Assembly: GCF_023805255.1 (NCBI RefSeq) | Contig: NZ_JAMSCK010000007.1 | Span: forward strand, 62,001-126,000 | Direction of reading: 5' to 3' | DNA from: Gramella jeungdoensis | GTDB taxonomy: Bacteria > Bacteroidota > Bacteroidia > Flavobacteriales > Flavobacteriaceae | DNA length: 64,000 nt | Shown here: positions 1-7,519 of the stretch, piece after piece | Numbering within the stretch: position 1 is the first letter of the stretch | Layout of the letters: the number at the start of each line of letters is the position of its first letter | Program-made: the position numbers and the translations under genes | Notes under the pieces: model-generated | The model's database searches: none | The model's input: the letters and a program-made list of their open reading frames with translations, nothing else | What the model was told of the DNA's origin: nothing

Positions 1-1043
1 TCAAATTCATCACTAATATCGCCAACTATTTCTTCAATTATATCCTCCAGGGAGATAAGCCCGCTGGTGCCTCCATACTCATCTACAACGATGGCAAGGT
101 GATTTTTCTTATTCTTAAATTCATTCAGCAGATCATCCAGTTTCTTGTTCTCAGGAACAAAATATGGCTCCCTAATCAAACTGGTCCAGTCAAAATTCTT
201 CTTATTCAGATATGGCAACAGGTCTTTGATGTAAAGAATACCTATCACATTATCTATATTCTCGCGGTAAACAGGAATCCGTGAATAGCCATTCTCTATG
301 ATTTCGGGGATGATATCACTAAAAGAACTTTCCTCGTTAAGGGCAAAAATATCCATTCTTGGTCTCATCACCTGCTTGGTGTCAGTATTTCCAAAGCTCA
401 CGATACCCTGAAGTATCTTTTGCTCTTCCCTTGTAGTATCCTCTTCACTGGTAAGTTCCAGCGCCTGGGAAAGATGATCTATACTTATAAAAGAGCGTTG
501 TTTCCCCAGTTTTTCGTGAAAATATAGAGTTACAGCCCTCATTGGGGTACTTAGAGGAGAAAAAAAGCTGTCCAGAAAATTAATAGGATAAGCCATAAAA
601 TTAGAGAATTGCACTTTATTCCTGCTCGCGTAAACCTTAGGTAGAATCTCCCCGAAAAGGAGAATAAGAAAGGTAACAAGACCAACTTCAAAAAGAAAAC
701 GCAAATCTATCCCATAAACTTCGGTATTTACCCCCGCAAAAAGATCGTCAGCCAGATTATCAAAAAGAAGAACGATTGCGATATTAATAAAATTATTAGC
801 CACTAGAATGGTAGCCAGCAACTTCTTTGGCTTTTCAAGCAGATTGATAACTATATTCTGGGTTTTTGTCCTTTTCCCGTCTTCGGTTATAAAGTTGGCC
901 GGCGTTAAGGAAAAGAATGCTACCTCAGCTCCTGATATCAAAGCAGAACATAGCAATAGCACGAATAAAAATATCAAGCTGATAAGCTGGGTGAATCCCA
1001 TTGTGGCCCAAAACAAAAGCAAACTGGGAGGTTCCGAATCCAA
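1..1043 (-). CDS. gldE: GldE-like CBS/CorC-domain membrane protein (3' end cut by window edge)
   Basis: The minus-strand frame from TTG at 1043 stays open to base 1, giving at least 347 residues without a stop. The N-terminal half has several hydrophobic segments of the DUF21/CNNM type (for example LIFLFVLLLLCSALISGAEV). The second half carries CBS-type sequence and ends at the window edge in VVDEYGGTSGLISLEDI, a hallmark of the hemolysin C/CorC family. GldE is a paralogue of this family needed with GldD for gliding in flavobacteria, and its usual neighbours are ssb and mutY, exactly as here. It follows ssb by 21 bases and is probably co-transcribed with it. I took TTG at 1043 because no ATG occurs before 1001 (MGFTQL), where the first membrane segment has already begun. 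It could also be a non-gliding CorC/CNNM transporter; gene order favours GldE. Confidence 0.8.
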   Translation of the reverse strand, partial: MDSEPPSLLLFWATMGFTQLISLIFLFVLLLCSALISGAEVAFFSLTPANFITEDGKRTKTQNIVINLLEKPKKLLATILVANNFINIAIVLLFDNLADDLFAGVNTEVYGIDLRFLFEVGLVTFLILLFGEILPKVYASRNKVQFSNFMAYPINFLDSFFSPLSTPMRAVTLYFHEKLGKQRSFISIDHLSQALELTSEEDTTREEQKILQGIVSFGNTDTKQVMRPRMDIFALNEESSFSDIIPEIIENGYSRIPVYRENIDNVIGILYIKDLLPYLNKKNFDWTSLIREPYFVPENKKLDDLLNEFKNKKNHLAIVVDEYGGTSGLISLEDIIEEIVGDISDEF

Positions 1044-1064
1044 AGGCAAAAATTTTAATTAAAC

Positions 1065-1535
1065 TTAGAATGGCAAATCGTCTTCCTCTTCATCCTGGGA
1101 ATATGCCTCATTACGATTAGAATAGTTTTCGTTCTTAGGCTTAGCCGCTCTATCCCCTGAAGCCTGGGAATTTCCAGATGGCTCGGCGCCCGATTCATTC
1201 TTAGGCGTCAAAAAGGTAAATTCGGTACAATGGATTTCTGTCTGATACCTCTCATTTCCCTGGTCATCCTGCCATTTACGGGTTTTAATACGCCCTTCTA
1301 CATAGACTTTATCCCCCTTTTTCAGATATTTTTCACATATCTCGGCAGCCTTGTTACGTACTACTACGTTGTGCCATTCTGTACTGGTCACACGTTCTCC
1401 TGTAGTCCTATTGGTGTAACTCTCATTTGTAGCCAGAGGGAACCTCCCAATGGAGCCACCGCCTTCAAAATAATGCATTTTCACATCATCGCCTGTGTGT
1501 CCTATTAACATTACTTTGTTCAATGTACCTGTCAT
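1065..1535 (-). CDS. ssb: Single-stranded DNA-binding protein SSB
   Basis: SSB of 156 residues, the usual length. Residues 1 to about 110 form the OB fold (begins MTGTLNKVMLIGHTGDDVKM, with EWHNVVVRNKAAEICEKYL and GRIKTRKWQD inside). A disordered Ser/Asn/Glu-rich linker follows, and the protein ends in the acidic tip EEDDLPF, which in this family binds partner repair and replication enzymes. It coats single-stranded DNA in replication, recombination and repair. It lies between mutY and gldE on the same strand, 98 bases after mutY, with a probable promoter of its own in that gap. Nothing is unusual. Confidence 0.97.
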   Translation of the reverse strand: MTGTLNKVMLIGHTGDDVKMHYFEGGGSIGRFPLATNESYTNRTTGERVTSTEWHNVVVRNKAAEICEKYLKKGDKVYVEGRIKTRKWQDDQGNERYQTEIHCTEFTFLTPKNESGAEPSGNSQASGDRAAKPKNENYSNRNEAYSQDEEEDDLPF

Positions 1536-1614
1536 TTCTCGATTTTTTGATTAGCGTTAAAAGCTTATTAGAACTAAAATACTAAAAAATTCTACCTAAA
1601 TCTGCAAAAACAGC

Positions 1615-1622
1615 CAAAGATA
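1615..1622 (-). promoter_or_regulatory. -7 promoter box for ssb-gldE
   Basis: On the minus strand this reads TATCTTTG, a full match to the Bacteroidota -7 consensus TAnnTTTG, 80 bases before the ssb ATG. I see no good TTG at the -33 position, so the call rests on the -7 box and its place in the mutY-ssb gap. Confidence 0.45.
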
Positions 1623-1633
1623 TAAACAAGGAT

Positions 1634-2686
1634 TTATTTATACTCTTCTGGAAGATATTCATTTAAAAAATTTTCAATAAGTACCGGTACGGGATAATCG
1701 AGCACCTCTTCCAACTTAATCGCTTCTTTTGAAATGCCTGAAGAATTAACCAGCCAGAAACATGTATATAAATGCTGATGTGACAATTTATGCACCACCG
1801 GTTCTCTATTGAAAAGCTCAACAGAAAAGTCCTCCTTTCCCAACTCTTTTTTGAATGCATCCAATGACCTTAGCTCATCTTCTCCTATAGGTCTTTCCGA
1901 TTCAACTAATGGAAACTGGTATAAACCATTCCAGATGCCTTTTCCCTTACGCTGTTCAAGAACAGTTTTGTTATTCTCAAGATCGAAGACCAGGTAATTG
2001 AAATATCTTTTTTTCACTTTTGCCTTTTTAAGCTTAACAGGCAATTCTTTCACCTTATGCTCTTTCAAAGCAATGCACTTATCATTAAATGGACATACCT
2101 CACATGCAGGGTTTTGAGGTTTACAGTGTAAGGCTCCAAACTCCATTAAGGCCTGATTAAAAGTTGCGGGATCTTCCCTGTCAAGCAATTCCATTGCCAG
2201 AGCTTTAAACTCCTTAATCCCTTTAGTACTATTAATAGGAGTATCAATTCCAAAAATTCTTGAAAGAACACGATAAACATTTCCGTCAACAACAGCCACA
2301 GGCTCATTGTAACATATAGATGCAATTGCACTGGCCGTATAATCCCCCACTCCTTTCAATTTTATAAGGCCTTTATAACTTTCGGGAAACTTACCATCTA
2401 ACTCATTGGCAACATATTTGGCCGTTTCATGCAGATTCCTGGCCCGGGAATAGTACCCAAGGCCCTGCCAGAGCTTAAGCACTTCATCGGTAGAAGCATC
2501 GGCGAGATCAAAAACCCTTGGAAAGGCTTCGGTAAATTTATAATAATAAGGAAGGCCCTGTTCGATTCGCGTTTGCTGAAGCATTATTTCGCTGAGCCAA
2601 ATATGGTACGGTTCGTGAGTATTTCTCCATGGGAGATCACGTTTATTTTGCAAGTACCAATGCGTCAGTCTCTTGGAAAAATCCAT
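1634..2686 (-). CDS. mutY: A/G-specific adenine DNA glycosylase MutY
   Basis: MutY removes adenine mispaired with 8-oxoguanine. The 350-residue length is normal. Visible features: the N-terminal LPWR and SEIMLQQTR motif with the catalytic Glu at about residue 33; the helix-hairpin-helix LKGVGDYTASAIA at 110-122; VVDGNVYRV with the catalytic Asp near 134; the 4Fe-4S ligands Cys188, 195, 198 and 204 in C-x6-C-x2-C-x5-C spacing; and a C-terminal NUDIX-like domain from about residue 225 that reads 8-oxoG (KGKGIWNGLYQFPLVE). It is divergent from the HU gene; a short inverted repeat lies between them. All key residues are present. Confidence 0.97.
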   Translation of the reverse strand: MDFSKRLTHWYLQNKRDLPWRNTHEPYHIWLSEIMLQQTRIEQGLPYYYKFTEAFPRVFDLADASTDEVLKLWQGLGYYSRARNLHETAKYVANELDGKFPESYKGLIKLKGVGDYTASAIASICYNEPVAVVDGNVYRVLSRIFGIDTPINSTKGIKEFKALAMELLDREDPATFNQALMEFGALHCKPQNPACEVCPFNDKCIALKEHKVKELPVKLKKAKVKKRYFNYLVFDLENNKTVLEQRKGKGIWNGLYQFPLVESERPIGEDELRSLDAFKKELGKEDFSVELFNREPVVHKLSHQHLYTCFWLVNSSGISKEAIKLEEVLDYPVPVLIENFLNEYLPEEYK

Positions 2687-2703
2687 AGTTAAAAGTGAAT
2701 ATT

Positions 2704-2726
2704 CGCAATAATAAGAGTTTATTGCG
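2704..2726. repeat. Inverted repeat in the mutY-HU divergent region
   Basis: CGCAATAA (2704-2711) and TTATTGCG (2719-2726) are perfect inverted arms with a 7-base spacer. They lie 18 bases upstream of the mutY ATG and 20 bases upstream of the -33 box of the HU gene. This could be an operator for either gene or a chance palindrome in AT-rich DNA. Confidence 0.4.
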
Positions 2727-2745
2727 TTATTATTAGTGAATTAGG

Positions 2746-2778
2746 TTTGAAATATTGTAGATTTAATTCTTATATTTG
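2746..2778 (+). promoter_or_regulatory. Bacteroidota promoter of the HU gene
   Basis: TTTG at 2746-2749, 21 bases, then TATATTTG at 2771-2778: both elements match the Bacteroidota consensus (TTTG at -33, TAnnTTTG at -7, spacing 17-23). The start point would be near 2783, leaving a leader of about 46 bases before the HU ATG at 2829. Confidence 0.75.
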
Positions 2779-2828
2779 CCCCCTTGAAAAATAGAAACCC
2801 CAATTTATAAAATTTAAATAGTACGAAA

Positions 2829-3119
2829 ATGACTAAAGCAGATATCGTAGCAAACATTTCGGAGAAATTAGGAATGGAAAAAGGAGACGTTCAGGCTACT
2901 ATTGAATCTTTCATGGACGAAGTTAAAAATTCACTTGAAAGTGGAGATAACGTGTACCTTCGCGGTTTCGGAAGCTTTGTTGTAAAGACAAGAGCCGAAA
3001 AAACCGGTAGAAACATTTCTAAGAACACTACCATCAAAATTCCTGCTCACAACATTCCAGCATTCAAACCTGCAAAGATCTTTGTTGAAGGAGTAAAATC
3101 GAATGTTGAAGTAAAATAA
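2829..3119 (+). CDS. hup: HU-family DNA-binding protein
   Basis: A small nucleoid protein of 96 residues. It starts MTKADIVANISEKLG, has the dimerization helix with EVKNSLESGDNVYLRGFGSF, the DNA-arm region with ISKNTTIKIPAHNIPAFKP, and a short C-terminal tail ending NVEVK. HU dimers bend DNA and compact the chromosome. The gene has a strong consensus promoter and is followed by a GC-rich hairpin and then by a 29-codon gene for an even more basic protein. Which HU/IHF paralogue this is cannot be told from one window. Confidence 0.95.
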   Translation: MTKADIVANISEKLGMEKGDVQATIESFMDEVKNSLESGDNVYLRGFGSFVVKTRAEKTGRNISKNTTIKIPAHNIPAFKPAKIFVEGVKSNVEVK

Positions 3120-3125
3120 TTGAAT

Positions 3126-3146
3126 CCTCCCCGCTTTGCGGGGTGG
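3126..3146. repeat. GC-rich hairpin just after the HU gene
   Basis: CCCCGC (3129-3134), loop TTT, GCGGGG (3138-3143), with outer CC/GG pairs beyond a T-T mismatch. It starts 7 bases after the HU stop. It is very GC-rich for this DNA and has no T-run after it, so it may protect or partly end the HU mRNA rather than act as a classical terminator. It may be a copy of a dispersed palindrome; only one copy is seen here. Confidence 0.6.
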
Positions 3147-3186
3147 CTTCTGATGAAATATTTATTAATTTAAACGACATTACACT

Positions 3187-3276
3187 ATGCCAAGTGGTAA
3201 GAAAAGAAAAAGACATAAGGTGGCCACGCACAAGCGTAAGAAAAGAAGAAGAGCTAATCGCCACAAGAAAAAGTAG
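3187..3276 (+). CDS. 29-residue highly basic protein, function unknown
   Basis: ATG at 3187 opens a 29-codon frame that starts MPSGKKRKRHKVATHKRKK and ends RANRHKKK. About two thirds of residues are Lys, Arg or His and none is acidic. It begins 67 bases after the HU stop and is ended by an intrinsic terminator whose left arm is its own last codons, which supports a real transcript end here. I recall very similar tiny basic proteins in other Bacteroidota but cannot check. The composition suggests binding to rRNA or DNA: a ribosomal small protein or nucleoid peptide are both possible. It does not look like the known THX protein. Its position between HU and RNase G fits either role. Confidence 0.75.
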   Translation: MPSGKKRKRHKVATHKRKKRRRANRHKKK

Positions 3277-3295
3277 TGTGACAACTACTTTTTTT
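3268..3295 (+). terminator. Intrinsic terminator overlapping the stop of the 29-codon gene
   Basis: Left arm AAGTAGT (3271-3277, containing the TAG stop), loop GTGACA, right arm ACTACTT (3284-3290) running into seven T. Flanking A's extend the stem by pairing with the T-run. Confidence 0.75.
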
Positions 3296-3424
3296 ATTTA
3301 ATTTAAATCGTTCTTTGAAATCGAAGCCCCCGACAGGAATTCATATGTCGACGAGGTTTCTTCAGGATTCAAAAACCTGTGAAAAAATAATGTTTAATCC
3401 ATCTATGTCTGTTTCCATACAGAT
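3296..3424 (+). promoter_or_regulatory. Leader region of the RNase G gene
   Basis: A gene-free stretch ahead of rng. It contains two weak hairpins: CGACA/TGTCG around 3332-3351 and AGGTTT/AAACCT around 3354-3377. The sequence at 3368-3382 matches one half of the dispersed palindrome at 50620-50652. I see no clear TAnnTTTG box. RNase E/G genes are often controlled through their leaders in other bacteria; whether that applies here is open. Confidence 0.3.
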
Positions 3425-4987
3425 ATGGATATAAAATCTGGAAGTGTGGACAAAGAATTAATTATCAGGTCCGAACCTTCTGCTGTAGATTTTGCCTTAT
3501 TAAAAGATGGAAAACTTATTGAACTCAACAAGGAAGAAGACAGCAACAAATTCAATGTTGGTGATATTTATATCGCCAAGATTCGAAAAGCTGTTCCCGG
3601 GTTAAATGCCGCATTCGTAAATGTAGGCTATGAGAAAGATGGTTTTTTACACTATCATGATCTGGGCCCCCAGGTTTCTTCTTTATTAAAGTTCATAAAA
3701 CGTGTAAGCACAGGTAAACTCAAAGATTATTCTTTAAAGAATTTTCCTTTTGAAAAGGATATAGACAAAAACGGCGCTATTGCCGATGTCTTAAAATCAA
3801 ACCAGTCGCTACTGGTTCAAATCGTTAAAGAACCAATCTCTACAAAAGGCCCCAGGATAAGCTCCGAGCTTTCCCTACCTGGCCGTTATATTGTACTGGT
3901 TCCTTTTTCCAACCGGATTTCGGTTTCTCAAAAAATCGAGAGCAAAGATGAAAAGGAACGCCTAAAGAGACTGGTAAAAAGCATTAAACCCAAAGGTTTT
4001 GGTGTTATTGTAAGAACCGTAGCACAAGGCAAAAAAGTAGCAGAACTGGACAGAGATCTTCAAAATTTGATGGATCGCTGGACAGCCATGTGTAAAAAAC
4101 TGTATAAACCGCATCATCCTTCTAAAGTTCTGGGAGAATTGAACAGGGCTTCTTCCCTGTTGAGAGACATTTTTAATGACTCCTTTACTTCTATAATCGT
4201 AGATGATGAAACGCTTTATACTCAAATCAAAGATTATTTGAGCGAAATTGCTCCAGAAAAAGAATCAATCGTAAAACTGCATCAATCCAACCAGCCCATT
4301 TTTGAAAAATTTGGTATCGAAAGACAAATTAAAACTTCCTTTGGGCGCACCGTATCCATGAGTAAAGGCGCCTACCTGGTGATAGAGCACACAGAAGCCA
4401 TGCACGTTATAGACGTGAATAGCGGAAACCGCTCCAACAAATCTAAGAACCAGGAAGATACCGCACTGGAGGTGAATCTTATAAGTGCTACCGAAATAGC
4501 CCGACAGTTACGACTTCGTGACATGGGTGGTATTATTGTGGTAGACTTTATAGATATGAATAGAGCGGAAAACCGAAAGGCGCTTTATGATCACCTTAGA
4601 AAAGAAATGAGTGATGACAGGGCAAAACATAAGATTTTGCCACCAAGTAAATTCGGATTGGTTCAAATAACGAGACAGCGCGTAAGGCCAGAAATGAATA
4701 TCAAAACCCGTGAGGAAGATCCTAACGGAAATGGTGAAATTGAAGCACCTATAAGTTTGGTAAACAAAATTAAAGTGGACCTTGAAAAACTGATCAAGAA
4801 AAAAGAACATAAAAAGATCACGCTGAGCGCTCATCCATTTATTGCCGCCTTTTTAACCAAAGGCTTTCCATCTCCCCGATCTAAGTGGTTTGTAGACCAC
4901 AAACGTTGGGTGAAAATTTTACCTCGAGATGCTTACACGTATTTAGAGTACCACTTTCACGATAAAGACGGGAAAGTGATCAAATAA
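3425..4987 (+). CDS. rng: Ribonuclease E/G family endoribonuclease (RNase G)
   Basis: A single-strand-specific endoribonuclease of 520 residues, RNase G length, without the long C-terminal scaffold of RNase E. An S1 RNA-binding domain lies near residues 38-130 (VGDIYIAKIRKAVPGLNAAFVN). The catalytic core has HVIDVNSG with an acidic residue near 330 and VVDFIDM near 374, spaced as the two metal-binding Asp of RNase E. It trims rRNA and starts mRNA decay. Odd point: the CPxC Zn-link of proteobacterial enzymes is missing; the stretch after RQRVRPEMNI reads EEDPNGNGEIEAP, and the protein has a single Cys, so the tetramer must be held differently or be absent. A strong terminator follows. Confidence 0.93.
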   Translation: MDIKSGSVDKELIIRSEPSAVDFALLKDGKLIELNKEEDSNKFNVGDIYIAKIRKAVPGLNAAFVNVGYEKDGFLHYHDLGPQVSSLLKFIKRVSTGKLKDYSLKNFPFEKDIDKNGAIADVLKSNQSLLVQIVKEPISTKGPRISSELSLPGRYIVLVPFSNRISVSQKIESKDEKERLKRLVKSIKPKGFGVIVRTVAQGKKVAELDRDLQNLMDRWTAMCKKLYKPHHPSKVLGELNRASSLLRDIFNDSFTSIIVDDETLYTQIKDYLSEIAPEKESIVKLHQSNQPIFEKFGIERQIKTSFGRTVSMSKGAYLVIEHTEAMHVIDVNSGNRSNKSKNQEDTALEVNLISATEIARQLRLRDMGGIIVVDFIDMNRAENRKALYDHLRKEMSDDRAKHKILPPSKFGLVQITRQRVRPEMNIKTREEDPNGNGEIEAPISLVNKIKVDLEKLIKKKEHKKITLSAHPFIAAFLTKGFPSPRSKWFVDHKRWVKILPRDAYTYLEYHFHDKDGKVIK

Positions 4988-4990
4988 ACA

Positions 4991-5024
4991 AAAACGCCTT
5001 CAAGCAATTGTAAGGCGTTTTTTT
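4991..5024 (+). terminator. Intrinsic terminator of rng
   Basis: AAAACGCCTT (4991-5000) pairs with AAGGCGTTTT (5012-5021) around an 11-base loop, and a T-run follows. It starts 3 bases after the rng stop. Confidence 0.9.
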
Positions 5025-5082
5025 ATGCTCTAAATCGAAATGGTCTTCTGTTATTTCCACTCCCTATTATTCATCATTAGTT

Positions 5083-5090
5083 TATATTTG
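5083..5090 (+). promoter_or_regulatory. -7 box, 4 bases before the ATG of the 64-codon gene
   Basis: TATATTTG matches the -7 consensus. Only AACA separates it from the ATG at 5095, so transcription should start at or next to the A of the ATG and the mRNA would be leaderless. No TTG is found at the right -33 distance. Confidence 0.5.
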
Positions 5091-5094
5091 AACA

Positions 5095-5289
5095 ATGAGA
5101 AAATATTCTATCCTGATTAGCATAATTACTTTGATAGTAGGTTTTAGCTTTTATGGAGAATACCTAACCATAAGCATCCACGACACCTATTATTTAATTG
5201 CTGCAGAAGTTGTTTGCTTTAGTATATGGGCACTCTTAATGTTAAGCATTCTTTTAATTAACCTGAGAAAATACTTTTCGGAAAAATGA
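5095..5289 (+). CDS. 64-residue two-helix membrane protein with an HDTYY motif
   Basis: A small membrane protein with two hydrophobic segments (about 5-22 and 33-56) and a short charged end, LRKYFSEK. Between the helices it carries ISIHDTYYLIAAEVV. This resembles the conserved HDTYYVVAHFHY stretch of haem-copper oxidase subunit I, but the haem-binding histidines that follow in the oxidase are absent. It is too short to be an oxidase subunit. Its last codons overlap the recX start by 4 bases, so the two are translationally coupled. Function unknown; the motif likeness may be ancestry or chance. Confidence 0.7.
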   Translation: MRKYSILISIITLIVGFSFYGEYLTISIHDTYYLIAAEVVCFSIWALLMLSILLINLRKYFSEK

Positions 5290-5762
5290 AAAATGATCGC
5301 ACATCGCATACAGTAGATGAAGCACTACAAAAACTCATGCATTTTTGCGCCTACCGCGACAGGTCTCAGAAGGAAGTAGAGGATAAATTAAATCAAATGC
5401 GAATGATCCCCGAGGCTCAGGAAAAGATCATCATCTCCCTAATGCAGGATGGCTTTTTAAATGAAGAACGCTTCGCACGTAGTTTTGTGAGAGGCAAATT
5501 CCGAATGAAAAAATGGGGTAGAATAAAGATCACCCAGGAACTTAAAAAGCGTGATATTTCTTCCCCTATAATAAAGCTTGGATTATCTGAAATTAAGGAA
5601 TCAGACTATCTAAAAACCCTTTATGAGCTTGCAGAAAAGAAAGAGGAAAAAACAAAGGAACCTAATTCCTTCAAAAAGAAAAAGAAGCTTGCTGATCATT
5701 TATTGCGCAAAGGCTATGAAAGTCAGCTTGTCTTTGACTGCATCAATGAACTTATAGACTAA
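5286..5762 (+). CDS. recX: RecX-family regulator of RecA
   Basis: A 158-residue protein with the three-helix repeats of RecX: LMHFCAYRDRSQKEVEDKL, then DGFLNEERFARSFVRGKFRMKKWG, then a C-terminal repeat ending ADHLLRKGYESQLVFDCI. RecX binds RecA filaments and restrains recombination. The sequence is Lys-rich as usual for Bacteroidota. Its ATG overlaps the upstream membrane-protein gene, and its 3' end overlaps the convergent JmjC-like gene by 11 bases. No SOS-type promoter is visible, and recA is not in the window. Confidence 0.88.
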   Translation: MKNDRTSHTVDEALQKLMHFCAYRDRSQKEVEDKLNQMRMIPEAQEKIIISLMQDGFLNEERFARSFVRGKFRMKKWGRIKITQELKKRDISSPIIKLGLSEIKESDYLKTLYELAEKKEEKTKEPNSFKKKKKLADHLLRKGYESQLVFDCINELID

Positions 5763-6633
5763 TATCATGCTTTTTATGTGTTCGTTTTAAAGCCTGTTCA
5801 TTCTTATAATCTATCCACTTCTGGCCGCGAAGCTTTCTCATATAATTATCGAAATGCCGCATGAAAATCAGATTATAAACCGCCTTTGAAAAGTTAGTAA
5901 GAGTGCGGGGAGTGGCTCGAAGACTCATTGAGAATCCCGCTGTTAAGTAAGTCATTTGATGCCAGTAACCTTCCGGCATATATAAGGTCTCACCGTGTTT
6001 AAGCTCGGTTATGTAACCCTTGGCCTTCTTTAATACTGGAAATTTAGTGTAATCGGGATCATTGAAATCTATATCCTCCCTTGAAATAAGAGCATGCGGC
6101 ACCTTATAAAGATGCTTACTTTCAGAAGGAGGAAAAAGAATACACTGTTTCTTTCCGTGGAAATGAAAATGAAGGATATTAGCATAGTCTATGTCATAAT
6201 GCATGAATACCTTTGAATTCTCTCCTCCAAAAAAAAGCATGGGTAACTGCTTTAAAAACCTTAAACCTATATCAGGAAATTTAAAATCCCGCTGAAGGCT
6301 TGGAACCTCCTTCATCAAATGATAAAGAAATATACGGTAGTTCGTGGGCCGGGATTTTAAAAGATCAATATATTCGCTCATTTTCATCTCTGTATGAGGC
6401 TCATTGAACTTATATTGTGAAGAAATTGGCCTGTCGTCATAAAGAGGCACAATCTTATCCCCGGCAATTTGTTTTATATAATCCAGATTCCATTTCTCAT
6501 ATGCGGGCCAGTCTTCTATAAGCCTCTCTATTACCACAGGCTTTTGCTTCTGCACATACTCCCTGTAAAAGTCTTCTTTAGATATTGTCCTTACCCTGGG
6601 TATTGGCTTCAGTTTCATCTTATCTCGCTTCAT
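5752..6633 (-). CDS. JmjC/cupin-like Fe(II)/2-oxoglutarate-type hydroxylase, copy 1
   Basis: A 293-residue protein of the cupin-like (Cupin_8/JmjC) fold. The metal triad is visible: His145 and Asp147 in MHYDID, and the distal His225 in MPEGYWHQ. The N-terminal part has KPVVIERLIEDWPA, typical of FIH-like protein hydroxylases and related cupins. Known members hydroxylate protein side chains or other substrates with Fe(II) and 2-oxoglutarate; the substrate here is unknown. Its start overlaps the stop of the next upstream gene, a paralogue, by 4 bases, so they form an operon, and that operon follows bioB by 17 bases. The C-terminus (RKLRGQKWIDYKN) is nearly identical to that of the paralogue. 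Confidence 0.85.
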   Translation of the reverse strand: MKRDKMKLKPIPRVRTISKEDFYREYVQKQKPVVIERLIEDWPAYEKWNLDYIKQIAGDKIVPLYDDRPISSQYKFNEPHTEMKMSEYIDLLKSRPTNYRIFLYHLMKEVPSLQRDFKFPDIGLRFLKQLPMLFFGGENSKVFMHYDIDYANILHFHFHGKKQCILFPPSESKHLYKVPHALISREDIDFNDPDYTKFPVLKKAKGYITELKHGETLYMPEGYWHQMTYLTAGFSMSLRATPRTLTNFSKAVYNLIFMRHFDNYMRKLRGQKWIDYKNEQALKRTHKKHDISL

Positions 6634-7502
6634 TCTTCTATACCTGCATTTCTATGGGTTCTCTTTATTGCAACCCGGTTCTTATAGTCTATCCATTTCT
6701 GACCACCTATCTTCCGCATTAAATTATCATAATTGCGAATAAACAGAAGATTTTTAAGTACTTCCGCGATCTTTTTAGGCGATTTAGGCAGTGATCTTAA
6801 AGTTAAGGATAAACTGGGAGTCTCATATTTTATAAAATGCCACCACGAAGTCGGGATATATAATGCCTCTCCATGCTTTAATCTGGTCTCAAAACCTTTC
6901 GCCTGGGCAAGAGCCGGATACTTCTCAAAATCGGGATCGTCCATATCTATGATCTCCATACTTACGATGGAATACGGAACCTTATAAAGCAGGCCTGTTT
7001 GATCTGGAGGGTAAAGAATTATTCTCTTTTCACCAACAAAATTGAAATGAAAATTATTGGCAAGGTCCATATCGTAATGCATCACCACCTTGGCACCCTG
7101 CCCTCCCACAAAAAGCACAGGCAATTTCTTAAAGAATTTCACTCCAAGATCGGGATACTTAAAATCATCTACCAGTTCTGGACAGTTCTGAAGAAGATTA
7201 AAAAAGAACATTCTAAGGTCTGTCGGCCCTTTTTCCAGTATATCTATATACTCTTTCAAAGGTACTTTCATAGCAGGACCATGAGAGTTCTCTCTGCCTT
7301 TGGCCGGTTTCCCGTCATAAAGTGGAACCACGATCTCCCCGGCCTTTTCCCTGAAATAGTCAAAATTCCATTTCTGATACGCCGGCCAGTTTTCAGTAAG
7401 ATCTTCGATCACTACCGGCTTTTTGGGAATAAAATATTCCTTCAGAAAATCTTCTTTTGAAAGATCTCTGCGCCTGGGAATATTTTGAAGATCCAGTTTC
7501 AA
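6630..7502 (-). CDS. JmjC/cupin-like Fe(II)/2-oxoglutarate-type hydroxylase, copy 2
   Basis: A 290-residue paralogue of the downstream gene, alike over its full length (shared KPVVIE, ENWPAYQKWNFDY, QKWIDYKN). The metal triad is kept: His142 and Asp144 in MHYDMD, and His222 in IPTSWWHF. Differences in the strand between the triad members and the wider loop 66-80 suggest separate substrates or a heterodimer. It starts 17 bases after bioB ends, with no terminator between, so it may be co-transcribed with bioB. A link to biotin or protein modification is only inference. Family assignment is firm; the reaction is not known. Confidence 0.85.
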   Translation of the reverse strand: MKLDLQNIPRRRDLSKEDFLKEYFIPKKPVVIEDLTENWPAYQKWNFDYFREKAGEIVVPLYDGKPAKGRENSHGPAMKVPLKEYIDILEKGPTDLRMFFFNLLQNCPELVDDFKYPDLGVKFFKKLPVLFVGGQGAKVVMHYDMDLANNFHFNFVGEKRIILYPPDQTGLLYKVPYSIVSMEIIDMDDPDFEKYPALAQAKGFETRLKHGEALYIPTSWWHFIKYETPSLSLTLRSLPKSPKKIAEVLKNLLFIRNYDNLMRKIGGQKWIDYKNRVAIKRTHRNAGIEE

Positions 7503-7519
7503 TTTTTAAAAGTTAAAAA

